Source: Bog-159 sp963818855 (GTDB lineage Bacteria > Acidobacteriota > Terriglobia > Bryobacterales > Bryobacteraceae). From it: a stretch of 64,000 bases of DNA. The notes beneath the pieces are model-generated. The model was not told the origin of the DNA and searched no databases. It saw only the letters and a list, made by a program, of their open reading frames with translations. The position numbers were made by a program, and so were the translations under genes. Shown here one piece after another: positions 55,920 through 64,000 of this stretch. Every line of letters starts with the position of its first letter. Within the stretch, counting starts at the first letter, position 1. The stretch covers positions 434,001 through 498,000 of the forward strand of contig CAWFUH010000017.1 in NCBI GenBank assembly GCA_963818855.1, written 5' to 3'.

Positions 55920-56561
55920 CTACATCGCCGAGGGAGGGAAGGCTGCTGTTGTGTTCAGGCAAGCCACTGCGTCGCGAAGCTTCCTTACCTGTGTCCGATG
56001 ATCGAGCAGATGCAGGCGCTGCAGCAGCGCGTATTCTTTCCACCCGAGCTCGGCGAAGAAAATCTGCGGCCGGGTGGCACCGTCCTCCAGCTTTTGCAGC
56101 GCGACTACTACGGTTCTTACCGTCGGCGAAGGTCCCGACGGCAGCTCGTCCGTAGCGGTCTCCAGCAATTCGATCATCGCCCGGTTTGCGTCGCGAAGAT
56201 CCGCCACCAGCACCTCCCATGGCGCCCATTCGCCGGCTCCCGACCGAAGGGCTTCATATACCGGCGGCGCGGGCGGCCGGCGGCCCGCCAGCAGATGCCG
56301 CAGCTCCTCAGTGCCGCGGATTTGCGTCTGGGCAATGTGATCGATAACTTCGGCGATGGTCCACTTTCCGGCGATCGGGCGAACCCGCGCTTCGACCTCG
56401 GAAACACCGGCGAGGGCATTTTCGAGCTCTGCCGCAGCGGCGCGAATCCGCTGGCAAATCGCAGAAGCGGTCAACTCCGCGCTGCGCGTCCTCAGGTAGT
56501 CCAGCATTCGTATGGACTCGAGTGCCAGGGGAGATCCATCGACAGCCACGATCTGGGTCAT
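55920..56561 (-). CDS. DinB-superfamily protein
   Basis: 213 residues from ATG 56561; the frame is open upstream to 56672, but that part would overlap the promoter of the CHAT gene. The DinB helical-bundle landmarks are WTIAEVIDHIAQTQIRGTEELRHLL with metal-ligand His, and the C-terminal LLQRLHLLDHRTQVRKL with two His. The members act as metal-dependent thiol transferases or remain uncharacterised. It is divergent from the CHAT operon. Confidence 0.85.
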   Translation of the reverse strand: MTQIVAVDGSPLALESIRMLDYLRTRSAELTASAICQRIRAAAAELENALAGVSEVEARVRPIAGKWTIAEVIDHIAQTQIRGTEELRHLLAGRRPPAPPVYEALRSGAGEWAPWEVLVADLRDANRAMIELLETATDELPSGPSPTVRTVVVALQKLEDGATRPQIFFAELGWKEYALLQRLHLLDHRTQVRKLRDAVACLNTTAAFPPSAM

Positions 56562-56636
56562 CGAGGTTGGACGTGGCGCATCTAGATCGGTTTCGTCAGA
56601 GACTGTGAGACACTGGCAAGACGGGTAGGAGTAACC

Positions 56637-59600
56637 TTGGCACGCACTAACGCCACCATCGGCCCCACTCATTCCATTCGCTTTCCCAATGGAACCCTCT
56701 TGCGGGCAGCCTCGGCCGCCAGCGCCACCCAGTTCACCAACGATGGCGGACGCCTGCGCTCAGCGGCGCTTCCCTCGGAGATCGACACCTCGCCCGCGTT
56801 CGAAAAGGCGATGCGCGATGTCGGTGTCGTCGAGGTGGAGACCATTCACCTGGATGTGGATCCCACTTTGTCCGCCGCAGCGTCAGATGACGTCGTGTTG
56901 CAGCCCGCGCTGCCGGCCTTTGCGCGAGACGCCCGCGCGGTGGTGTTGTATCAGGACGAATCCGGGGGACTGAGCTGGCACTTCGCCGAGGCCGAACCTG
57001 AAGTTGGGAACGTCCCCGCTCGCGAGCGTCCTGGCCTCCGTATGTCCGGCGGCCATCCGCGATTTGTCATACCCCTCCGCACGAATCCCTCGCGCGAAGC
57101 GATGCGGAGCGAGAGGACCACGACTCGCTTGCGCGGCCCCATCACCAAGTGGGGGCGGAAGATCTTCAAGGTGTTGGTGATGCCCATCGTGTCGCAGGTC
57201 CTGAGCGCACCCGTGGAAGCCATAGTGGGCGCCGCCGAGCGCCGCAATCGGGTGGACCGGGTGTGGCGTCTGACGCCCGATGGCTACACAAAGCCACCGC
57301 AGCCTCAAGATGAGTTTAACGATTGGGGCGCACTCGACGGAAAGCCGTCGCTGTTAGTCATACACGGCATCTTCAGTTCTGTCGAAGGCATGCTCGCCTC
57401 GCTGCCGCGGAAAGCCATGGAGGGATTGGCGGACAAGTACCAAGGGCGAGTGCTGGGTTTCAATCATCTCTCGGTTTCAAAATCGCCGGACGAAAATGCG
57501 CGCTACTTCCTGGAGACCGCGAAAACCGCGCTGCCGGGCGGCAAATTCAATTTCGACATCCTGGTCCACAGCCGCGGCGGCATCGTCGCCAGAGCCTTGA
57601 CCGAACGTGGGCCGCAATTATTCGAGGGCAACTGCAATTTCCGTAAAGTGTTCTTCGTGGCCAGCCCGAATAACGGCTCGGCGCTCGGCGATCCCCGCCA
57701 CATGGTGGACATGATCGACGTGTTCACGAACCTGCTGACATTATTCCCGGATGGTCCGGTGCTGTATTCGATCGAGGTACTGTTGGCAATCGTAAAGCTT
57801 CTGGCTTACACGTTCGAGACGAGTCTGCCCGGTTTAGCGGCCATGGGAACCGAGACGTACATTCCGAAGGTACTGAACGCCGGTACCTCCGATCGGCCCA
57901 AAGAGTGGTATGCGGCGGCCGCTTCGAACTACGCGCCGGATGCCTCTGCCGACAACGGATTCATCACCGGCCCGTTCGCAACGCAGGTGATCGATCGGGT
58001 GTTCCGCACAGACGCGGGCGACACCGCAAACGACCTGGTAGTGCCGCAGCAGGGCGTGTATGGAGCCAATGGACATCCGCTGTTTCCGATCGCCGATCCA
58101 TTGCTGCTGAATGCATCGGATCACGTGTGGCACGGCGGATTCTTCGCGCGGAGTGACGTGCTGGCGCGCATCAACCGGCATTTCGAGATCGCACCCGCCG
58201 TAGTGCGGCCGGCAGCGCCGCCCCTGATGGTGCGCCGGCCTACTTTGCGCAGCGGCGATGCTGGTCCGTTGATCGCTCCGCCGGTCCCAGCGGCCGCGGC
58301 GGTCGACGAATTGTTTGAAGCGGCTGCGGAGCCCGCGCAGTTGATGCGCCAACCCTCCATCGATTTTCCGCGCGTCGTGGCGGAAGGCGAGACCCACGAG
58401 CTGACGGTTGTCCTCGCGGAACCCCCGCAGGGCTTGGCCGGCGCACTGGTAATTCCACTCGAGCCAGGCCAGACCAGTGTCAATTTAGGCATCACCATTG
58501 CCGCGCCGGGTTTTTCAGTGACACCCCGCGAGAGAAGCATGACCATTCACCAGCCGCGGAACGCCGCCACTGAGCGTGTGACCTTCACGCTGCTGGCGCG
58601 CACGCCTGGTCCGGTGCCGCTGCAGCGCGAAATTCGCGTCGATTTCTGGCTCGACAACAGTTGCATCGGAGGCGCCACACACCCGGTAATTGTGATGCCC
58701 AAGGGTTTTGTGGGTGTGATCCCAGATGCGCAGGCCTCTCAGCCGGAATCGCTTCGCATCCCACGTGTCCAACGAGACGATTGCGACCTGGCCATACGCG
58801 TGTTGCACGAGCCCAGGAAAGGCGCGGACGCCTACACCGTGGAGTTGCGCAGCAGGGTGCCCGGGCGAAGCTATGAGTCGAAATCCGCCGGGACGCTCTG
58901 GCTCAATGGCCAAAGTGTCACCACTTATGTTTCCGATCTGCTCGATCCGCAGTTCGCGAAATATCCGTTGGACCCCCAGATGCAAATGTCTGACGTCCAG
59001 TATGCAGCGGCGCTCCAAACCTGGAATGCCGAGTTCGGCGCGCAACTCAAGGCTCTGGGCCGCCAGCTTTGGCTGCAACTGCCGGAGGCGTTTCGAAACG
59101 AATACTTCGAACTATTGGCGGCGGAGTATCCGCCGCGCGCCATCGCGATTTATTCGGACGAGATGACGTTTCCCTGGGAGCTGGTGATTCCATGGTCCGA
59201 GGAAAACGTCGAAGAGCGGCCGTCATTGGGTGTCGCTCACATTCTTGGCCGTTGGCAGCCCGGTTTGGGGCTGCGGCCGGATCCGCAGAAGTTCCAGCTC
59301 CGCACGTTGGTGGTGGTGAATCCCCGATATCAGAAAGACGACCTGGCCTGGAGCGAGCAGGAGATCGCCGATCTACAGAAGATCGTCCCGGAATTCAGCG
59401 TTACCAAGCCCTGCGACACCTCCACAGTGCAGAAGCTTTTGGAGCGCCGGGATATCCAACTCTTGCATTTCAGCGGACACGGCATCTGGTCGCAAGGCGG
59501 AAACGCGGATCTGACGGCACTCCAACTGGAAGACGGTGCGCTTCCCGCCGTCAGCCTGGTGGGCCGGCAAATCGGGCGGGGCAAGCCAATCCTCTATCTC

Positions 59601-59882
59601 AACGCCTGCACGGTCGGCCGCGCCGGACAGGTGCTGGGCCGGTCGGGCGGATTCGCTCGCAACTGCATCGCCAGCGGTTGGACGGGCGTCATCGCGCCAT
59701 ATTGGCCCATCAATGATGCCAGCGCGCGAGATTTCTCCGCGGCGTTCTATGGCCGGCTCAAGGCTGGCCGCAGCATTGGGGAAGCGCTGCAGGAATTGCG
59801 CGCCGAACGCCCCAATGATCCGACCTACCAGGCGTACGCCTACATCGGGGACCCCATGGCTCGCGTACTGTTTCCGTCGTAA
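56637..59882 (+). CDS. Alpha/beta-hydrolase fused to C-terminal CHAT caspase-like protease
   Basis: 1081 residues from TTG 56637, preceded by TAGGAGT. After an N-terminal part without known domain (1-230), residues ~235-515 form a lipase-type alpha/beta hydrolase: VIHGIFSSVEGM, nucleophile Ser312 in ILVHSRGGIVARAL, and VASPNNGSALGD. A beta-sandwich region (about 585-690) follows. The final ~200 residues are a CHAT domain with catalytic His948 (LLHFSGHGIWSQ) and Cys991 (YLNACTVGRAG), and end in AYIGDPMARVLFP. CHAT proteases are caspase-like and become active through a partner. No signal peptide is seen. The next gene, also CHAT, begins 12 bp later on the same strand, so the two probably act together. 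Confidence 0.9.
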   Translation: MARTNATIGPTHSIRFPNGTLLRAASAASATQFTNDGGRLRSAALPSEIDTSPAFEKAMRDVGVVEVETIHLDVDPTLSAAASDDVVLQPALPAFARDARAVVLYQDESGGLSWHFAEAEPEVGNVPARERPGLRMSGGHPRFVIPLRTNPSREAMRSERTTTRLRGPITKWGRKIFKVLVMPIVSQVLSAPVEAIVGAAERRNRVDRVWRLTPDGYTKPPQPQDEFNDWGALDGKPSLLVIHGIFSSVEGMLASLPRKAMEGLADKYQGRVLGFNHLSVSKSPDENARYFLETAKTALPGGKFNFDILVHSRGGIVARALTERGPQLFEGNCNFRKVFFVASPNNGSALGDPRHMVDMIDVFTNLLTLFPDGPVLYSIEVLLAIVKLLAYTFETSLPGLAAMGTETYIPKVLNAGTSDRPKEWYAAAASNYAPDASADNGFITGPFATQVIDRVFRTDAGDTANDLVVPQQGVYGANGHPLFPIADPLLLNASDHVWHGGFFARSDVLARINRHFEIAPAVVRPAAPPLMVRRPTLRSGDAGPLIAPPVPAAAAVDELFEAAAEPAQLMRQPSIDFPRVVAEGETHELTVVLAEPPQGLAGALVIPLEPGQTSVNLGITIAAPGFSVTPRERSMTIHQPRNAATERVTFTLLARTPGPVPLQREIRVDFWLDNSCIGGATHPVIVMPKGFVGVIPDAQASQPESLRIPRVQRDDCDLAIRVLHEPRKGADAYTVELRSRVPGRSYESKSAGTLWLNGQSVTTYVSDLLDPQFAKYPLDPQMQMSDVQYAAALQTWNAEFGAQLKALGRQLWLQLPEAFRNEYFELLAAEYPPRAIAIYSDEMTFPWELVIPWSEENVEERPSLGVAHILGRWQPGLGLRPDPQKFQLRTLVVVNPRYQKDDLAWSEQEIADLQKIVPEFSVTKPCDTSTVQKLLERRDIQLLHFSGHGIWSQGGNADLTALQLEDGALPAVSLVGRQIGRGKPILYLNACTVGRAGQVLGRSGGFARNCIASGWTGVIAPYWPINDASARDFSAAFYGRLKAGRSIGEALQELRAERPNDPTYQAYAYIGDPMARVLFPS

Positions 59883-59894
59883 AGGATCGGCTCC

Positions 59895-62800
59895 ATGCCT
59901 GATGAAACTCTTGCCGGGATGCTTGAAAAAGCCGCTGAATACCGCGCCATGCAGCGCTTCAGCCTGGCTTTCGATCACCTGAAGCAGGCCATGGACCGAT
60001 TCGGCGCCGGAGCGGAATTCTTCACGGAGTGGGCCATAACCGCGTATGCTAAAGGCGGCTTCGCGGAAACTACCGTCGCTGCCCGGAAGGCACTCCAACT
60101 CGAGCCAGGATCGATCAGAGCATTGTTGTACCTGGCGCTTGGGAGCGCGGTGCTGGAAAAGATTCCGGAGTCCCTGGCGGCTTACGACAAGCTTCTCGAG
60201 ATCGATCCAAACTTCACCATCGCGTATACCAATCGCGGGCTGCTCTATGACCGTCTCGGCCGCACCGACGAGGCCCTTGCGGAATACGACAAGGCCATCG
60301 CCCGCGATCCGGCCGACTACAAGGCGCATTACAATCGCGCCGATCTACGCTACCAACAGAAGCGCTTCGATGAGGCATTTGCCGATTATGACTGGGCCAT
60401 CGGGGCCAACCCCACGTATGTGCTGGCCTATGGAAACCGTGGTTCGACACACCTCGAACTGGAACATTATCCGGAGGCCATCCGCGATTTCACCGAAGCC
60501 ATCCGCTGTGAGCCGAGAGCGATTGTTCCATTGGTGAATCGAGGCGTCGCACACTGGCGCAGCGGTAATCGCGACGCAGGGTACGCCGACCTGCGCCACG
60601 CCATGGATCTCGATCCGTTCAATCCCTGGCCGGTGGGCACATTGGGCGATTTGCTGGAGAAAGACGGGCGGTGGCCGGAGGCATTGCAATTCTACGATAA
60701 AGCCGCATCCCTCATGGACCGGTTGGCCGAGCAGAAAGCCACCGCCTTACGCGCGAAGTTGGGCCTCGGGCCGGCGCCTGTTGAGATTGCGGATATCGCC
60801 AAGATGTTCCCCATCATGTCGGGCAACCAGTGGCTGGATATCATCGCTTTCTGGATGAACCGGCTGGAGTCTGCTCCCGGCCCGAACTCCGAGGCCTTTT
60901 GGAAGGGGCTGCCCTTTCCCGAGCTGCTGGCCGAACTGCGGGAGGCGAGCCGCGGCCGCGATGCCGCTTACCTGCGCCGCCTGGGCGATGCCGCATTTTC
61001 ACGCGCCCGAACCGCCTATCGCGACGACGGCCGCAAACGGGATGCGATACAGCATCTCTATCGTGCCGTGGCTTATTTTGTGCTGAGCGCCGATCTGGAA
61101 AACCTGGTAACGGCGCTGGGAAACCTGGGAACTTCCCTGGCTGATATCCGTCATGTGGACGAAGCGCTGCGAGTGCAGAGCTATGTGCTCCAGTTCAAGC
61201 AACTGATCGACAGTCCACCAGCGAATATCGCCCGCTCCATGCGCATCATCGCGGAGTTACACGAGGTTCGCGGACAGTACTTAGACGCGCGTAACCTATA
61301 TGAGGGCGCGGTTAAGATCTACACGGATGCCGGTATGGAACGCGGCGCCCGCGAACTGGACGGCGCCATCGCGCACCTGGACGCGGTGCTCTACCTGGTG
61401 AACGAGTTTTTGAGAAGCGAACTCCAGCCACACGAGCCGCGAAGTTGCGCCGCCTTGATGGCGAACGCCCAATCCGAAATCGAAGCGAACCCGCGCGGCG
61501 CCGCACTGAAGTTGTATTTCGCGGTGGAGGCGGCCCGCCGCACCGGACAAGCCGCGGAACAATTACAGGCCAGGCTGCACCTGGCGCGCCTGCTCTATCA
61601 ACGCTTCAGTATGTTCCGCGAAGCCTACCGGCATTTCGCGGCCGCCGCCATTTTGGCCGCGCCGCTCGGCGACAAGCACACGGAATGCGATGCGCGCTTA
61701 TGGCAGGCCCGCGTCTCAGGCGAAGCCGGCGATTTCGGCACCAGTCGCGAGCTGCTGCTGCTGGCTCTGTCGAAGCTCTCCGGCGATCCACCGACCCGGC
61801 TGCGCGCCGAGATCCTGTTTGCCTTGAGCCTGGTGTGCTTCGAACTCGATTCATCGGTCGAGAGCGCCACCTATATCAACATGGCCTTAAGTGACGCGGC
61901 GGCATTCCCGCCCGATCAGGCCAACTTCAATTGGCTCGCCGGACAGGGGCAGATGTTTGAGCAGGCCGATCTGCGGCATCATGCGCTCCTCGTCTGGTGG
62001 CGCGCGATTCTCGGCGGAGGCCCTTGGGACCGCGACCGAATGAACCTGATCGAGCGCGCCGCCCACCTGTTGTACAACATGCGGGAGTGGCGTGAGACGA
62101 TCCGGCTTCTTGAGCTGGCAGTCGTCTGTGCGAAGAGCCTGGACGATTTGCCGTCCCAGGCCCGTGCGTGGACCCACCTCGGAATGTGCGCCCTCGAGAT
62201 CGAAGATTACGAACTGGCCGAGCACGCCAAACAACAAGCCGAGGCGTTGCCGGTGAAGCCGGAGGATAATGCGGCGCAGGCGGACTTGGGCAGTCTGGCA
62301 CAGCAGTTATTTGCGGTTGAGATGAGCAAGGGCACAACGGGGCGTGATGCCTGGGCGATCGCCGAAGATCACCGCGCGCGTCCTTTCATCGCTCGATCCG
62401 TTCTGCGCACCAAGGTCAGCCGGGCCCTCGCTCGACCAACCCCAGATGCCATCGAAATTGCGGATAGCTTCGCTGCCATGGCCATGTCGTCCGATCGGGC
62501 AGGGCAAACCACCGACGCCTTCAAGGAACTCTTCGAGGGGTTGCGCACGCTGCGGCGGCTGAAGCTGTGGCGCCGCCGCGCGGATCTTCTGCAGGTCTAC
62601 GCGACCGTCCTGACCCGCCATCGGCGTGTGCGATCGGCATGGCGGGCGCTCCGTGCGGCGCTGGTGGCCAGGCGCCGATTCGACGCCGGCCGAAGCGTGG
62701 GCCCGTTACTCGCATGCATCGGCGAGTGCTACCTCCAGCTATCGATCGAAGGCGGACGCAAGGAACTGATCGCCGAACTCGAGCAAGCGGGCGAGTTCGA

Positions 62801-64000
62801 ATCGGAAGGGAACAGTCCCGAGGGTCTGCTGATCCTGTCGCGCCTGCACCAGCGCGCGGGCAGCCTGGCGCAGGCCGCCAAGTTCGCCGGCGAGCATTTG
62901 GCGCGCACCGGCAAGATCCCAGACTCACAAGCGCACGCGCGCGCCCTGGCGTGGGCCGCTAATATACACGTGCGGCAGAACGATCTGGATGGCGGCGAGG
63001 CGTTTGCGGATCGCGTATTTGAGATCTGGGCAAACAAGCAGTCCACAGCGCCCGAGTGCGACCGTTTGGAATGGCGCCGGATTTGCGCCACGGCCGCCGA
63101 GGCGCTGCTGGCCGTGTGGTACGAGCGCCCGCGTGGCCCGGTCGAGAACGCCGCACGCGCCCTTGCCCTGATCGAACGCATACGTTTGCGCAGCCTGTTC
63201 GAGCGATATGGCCGCGACTTTATAGCGACGCCCGAAGCATTTCCGGAAGAGCTTAAGAAGCAAGAGCAATGGCTGCTGACGAAGGACCAGATGCGGACCG
63301 AGTACAATCCGCGTTTGGATCCGGACGCGAGATGGAAAGCGTCCATGTTTGACAAGGCGGGGGAACTCGAAAAATTCTGGACGAACCTGCCGGAGCCTTG
63401 GCGAGCTTACGGCCAGCTCCGTCTGGGAGAGCCAGGCGATCCGCAGGCGATTCTGAACGAGGCCTTCGCCTTGAAGGTGCACATCCTGGCGCTGTTCCCG
63501 ACCGAGTCTGGCGTTTATCGCTGGCATCTCAACCCCAACAGCGCGACCGTGGAGTGGAAGCGGTCGCCGCTGCCGCTCGCGGATGTACAGAGCTTCACCC
63601 GTAGCTTTGTGGCTGCCTTGGCGAACGACGTGCCGACCGCAGCGGAGGCGTTCGGCAAAGACCTGTTCGGCACTTCGATTGATGGGATTCCCGCCGAGGA
63701 GACCATCGCCATAGTTCCCAGCGGACCCTTGCTGCAGTTGCCCTTCAATGCCTTGCCTTGGGGGGAAGGCTACCTGATCGAGCGCAATCCCATCGCGGTC
63801 TTGCCTGCGTTATCACTGCTGCCGTATTGGGGCGGCAAGCGGCGCGCGAACGAGATTTCCCTGGTGGTGGCCGATTCCTTGGGCGATCTGCCCGCCGCGA
63901 GAAAAGAAGCCGCGCTGGTGGCGAAACTGCTGAAGACGGAACCGTTGATCGGCGCCTCGGTGCGGCGGTTGGCCATCAGCCCGGCATTGCAGTCCTGCGG
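59895..64000 (+). CDS. TPR-repeat CHAT-domain protein, runs off right edge
   Basis: Open frame from ATG 59895 (AAAGGA ribosome site) to the end of the window; at least 1368 residues, 3' end missing. Residues ~1-260 are TPR units (YTNRGLLYDRLGRTDEALAEYDKAIARDP; HYNRADLRYQQKRFDEAFADYDWAIGANP; AYGNRGSTHLELEHYPEAIRDFTEAI). A long alpha-solenoid of weaker repeats continues to about 1130. From ~1185 a CHAT domain begins (SFTRSFVAALAND; ETIAIVPSGPLLQLPFNALPW; NPIAVLPALSLLPYW; AARKEAALVAKLL), and its His/Cys dyad lies beyond the edge. TPR-CHAT proteins are known proteases, including the one in type III-E CRISPR effectors. No CRISPR genes are seen here. Confidence 0.9.
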   Translation, partial: MPDETLAGMLEKAAEYRAMQRFSLAFDHLKQAMDRFGAGAEFFTEWAITAYAKGGFAETTVAARKALQLEPGSIRALLYLALGSAVLEKIPESLAAYDKLLEIDPNFTIAYTNRGLLYDRLGRTDEALAEYDKAIARDPADYKAHYNRADLRYQQKRFDEAFADYDWAIGANPTYVLAYGNRGSTHLELEHYPEAIRDFTEAIRCEPRAIVPLVNRGVAHWRSGNRDAGYADLRHAMDLDPFNPWPVGTLGDLLEKDGRWPEALQFYDKAASLMDRLAEQKATALRAKLGLGPAPVEIADIAKMFPIMSGNQWLDIIAFWMNRLESAPGPNSEAFWKGLPFPELLAELREASRGRDAAYLRRLGDAAFSRARTAYRDDGRKRDAIQHLYRAVAYFVLSADLENLVTALGNLGTSLADIRHVDEALRVQSYVLQFKQLIDSPPANIARSMRIIAELHEVRGQYLDARNLYEGAVKIYTDAGMERGARELDGAIAHLDAVLYLVNEFLRSELQPHEPRSCAALMANAQSEIEANPRGAALKLYFAVEAARRTGQAAEQLQARLHLARLLYQRFSMFREAYRHFAAAAILAAPLGDKHTECDARLWQARVSGEAGDFGTSRELLLLALSKLSGDPPTRLRAEILFALSLVCFELDSSVESATYINMALSDAAAFPPDQANFNWLAGQGQMFEQADLRHHALLVWWRAILGGGPWDRDRMNLIERAAHLLYNMREWRETIRLLELAVVCAKSLDDLPSQARAWTHLGMCALEIEDYELAEHAKQQAEALPVKPEDNAAQADLGSLAQQLFAVEMSKGTTGRDAWAIAEDHRARPFIARSVLRTKVSRALARPTPDAIEIADSFAAMAMSSDRAGQTTDAFKELFEGLRTLRRLKLWRRRADLLQVYATVLTRHRRVRSAWRALRAALVARRRFDAGRSVGPLLACIGECYLQLSIEGGRKELIAELEQAGEFESEGNSPEGLLILSRLHQRAGSLAQAAKFAGEHLARTGKIPDSQAHARALAWAANIHVRQNDLDGGEAFADRVFEIWANKQSTAPECDRLEWRRICATAAEALLAVWYERPRGPVENAARALALIERIRLRSLFERYGRDFIATPEAFPEELKKQEQWLLTKDQMRTEYNPRLDPDARWKASMFDKAGELEKFWTNLPEPWRAYGQLRLGEPGDPQAILNEAFALKVHILALFPTESGVYRWHLNPNSATVEWKRSPLPLADVQSFTRSFVAALANDVPTAAEAFGKDLFGTSIDGIPAEETIAIVPSGPLLQLPFNALPWGEGYLIERNPIAVLPALSLLPYWGGKRRANEISLVVADSLGDLPAARKEAALVAKLLKTEPLIGASVRRLAISPALQSC

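Overview
The window is high-GC bacterial DNA. It most likely comes from an acidobacterium of the Bryobacterales / Candidatus Solibacter group. The evidence is a secreted BACON-like repeat protein that ends in a 'Solibacter C-terminal' (TIGR03437-type) domain, two ADOP-type permeases (acidobacterial duplicated orphan permeases) of which one follows a PadR gene, an ECF sigma factor paired with a TPR-bearing Ser/Thr kinase, and many secreted proteins of unknown role. This assignment rests on family recognition; no 16S or marker-gene comparison was possible. I saw no rRNA, tRNA or CRISPR array.

Layout. 1-1.8 kb: NHL-repeat beta-propeller (cut by the left edge) and a small secreted protein. 2.1-6.4 kb: ECF sigma factor, TPR kinase and an MBL-fold hydrolase with no clear start codon. 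6.5-10.4 kb: a toxin/antitoxin-like pair with an apparent RelE-HTH fusion, then padR-ADOP permease. 10.5-14 kb: a secreted cytochrome c / ankyrin / cyclase-like protein and an ATP-grasp enzyme. 14-16 kb: a small island (TumE-type toxin, winged-helix antitoxin, frameshifted nuclease) lying between a decayed copy of the 3' end of boxB and the intact boxB. 16-19 kb: boxB-boxC for aerobic benzoyl-CoA epoxidation, without boxA. 19-26 kb: coiled-coil secreted protein, Panacea-domain antitoxin, FabH-like KASIII, aminotransferase, glutaryl-CoA dehydrogenase and a membrane-fused spermidine-synthase-like protein. 26-31 kb: the BACON protein and an unknown three-gene operon with a 55-residue small protein. 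31-39.8 kb: radical SAM enzyme, queA, and a moxR-DUF58-BatA-VWA cluster on the minus strand. 39.8-46.4 kb: an intact IS630 element, a heavily decayed heme-binding pseudogene, a frameshifted DUF3617-TPR gene, a Gly/Tyr-rich protein and a frameshifted ADOP permease. 46.4-56.6 kb: S15 hydrolase, PQQ/EF-hand protein, lipoprotein, ECF sigma factor, acyl-CoA synthetase, infC, S9 peptidase and a DinB-like protein. 56.6 kb to the right edge: two adjacent co-directional CHAT (caspase-like) genes, the first fused to an alpha/beta-hydrolase and the second to long TPR arrays.

BoxB, BoxC, glutaryl-CoA dehydrogenase and an acyl-CoA synthetase together suggest aromatic acid use, but the pathway in this window is incomplete. 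The moxR cluster is a standard chaperone/VWA envelope module. The most unusual system is the CHAT pair at the right edge. Two families of twin-hairpin dispersed repeats (three and four copies) occupy intergenic spaces. Several genes carry single-base frameshifts; without reads I cannot tell real decay from assembly error.
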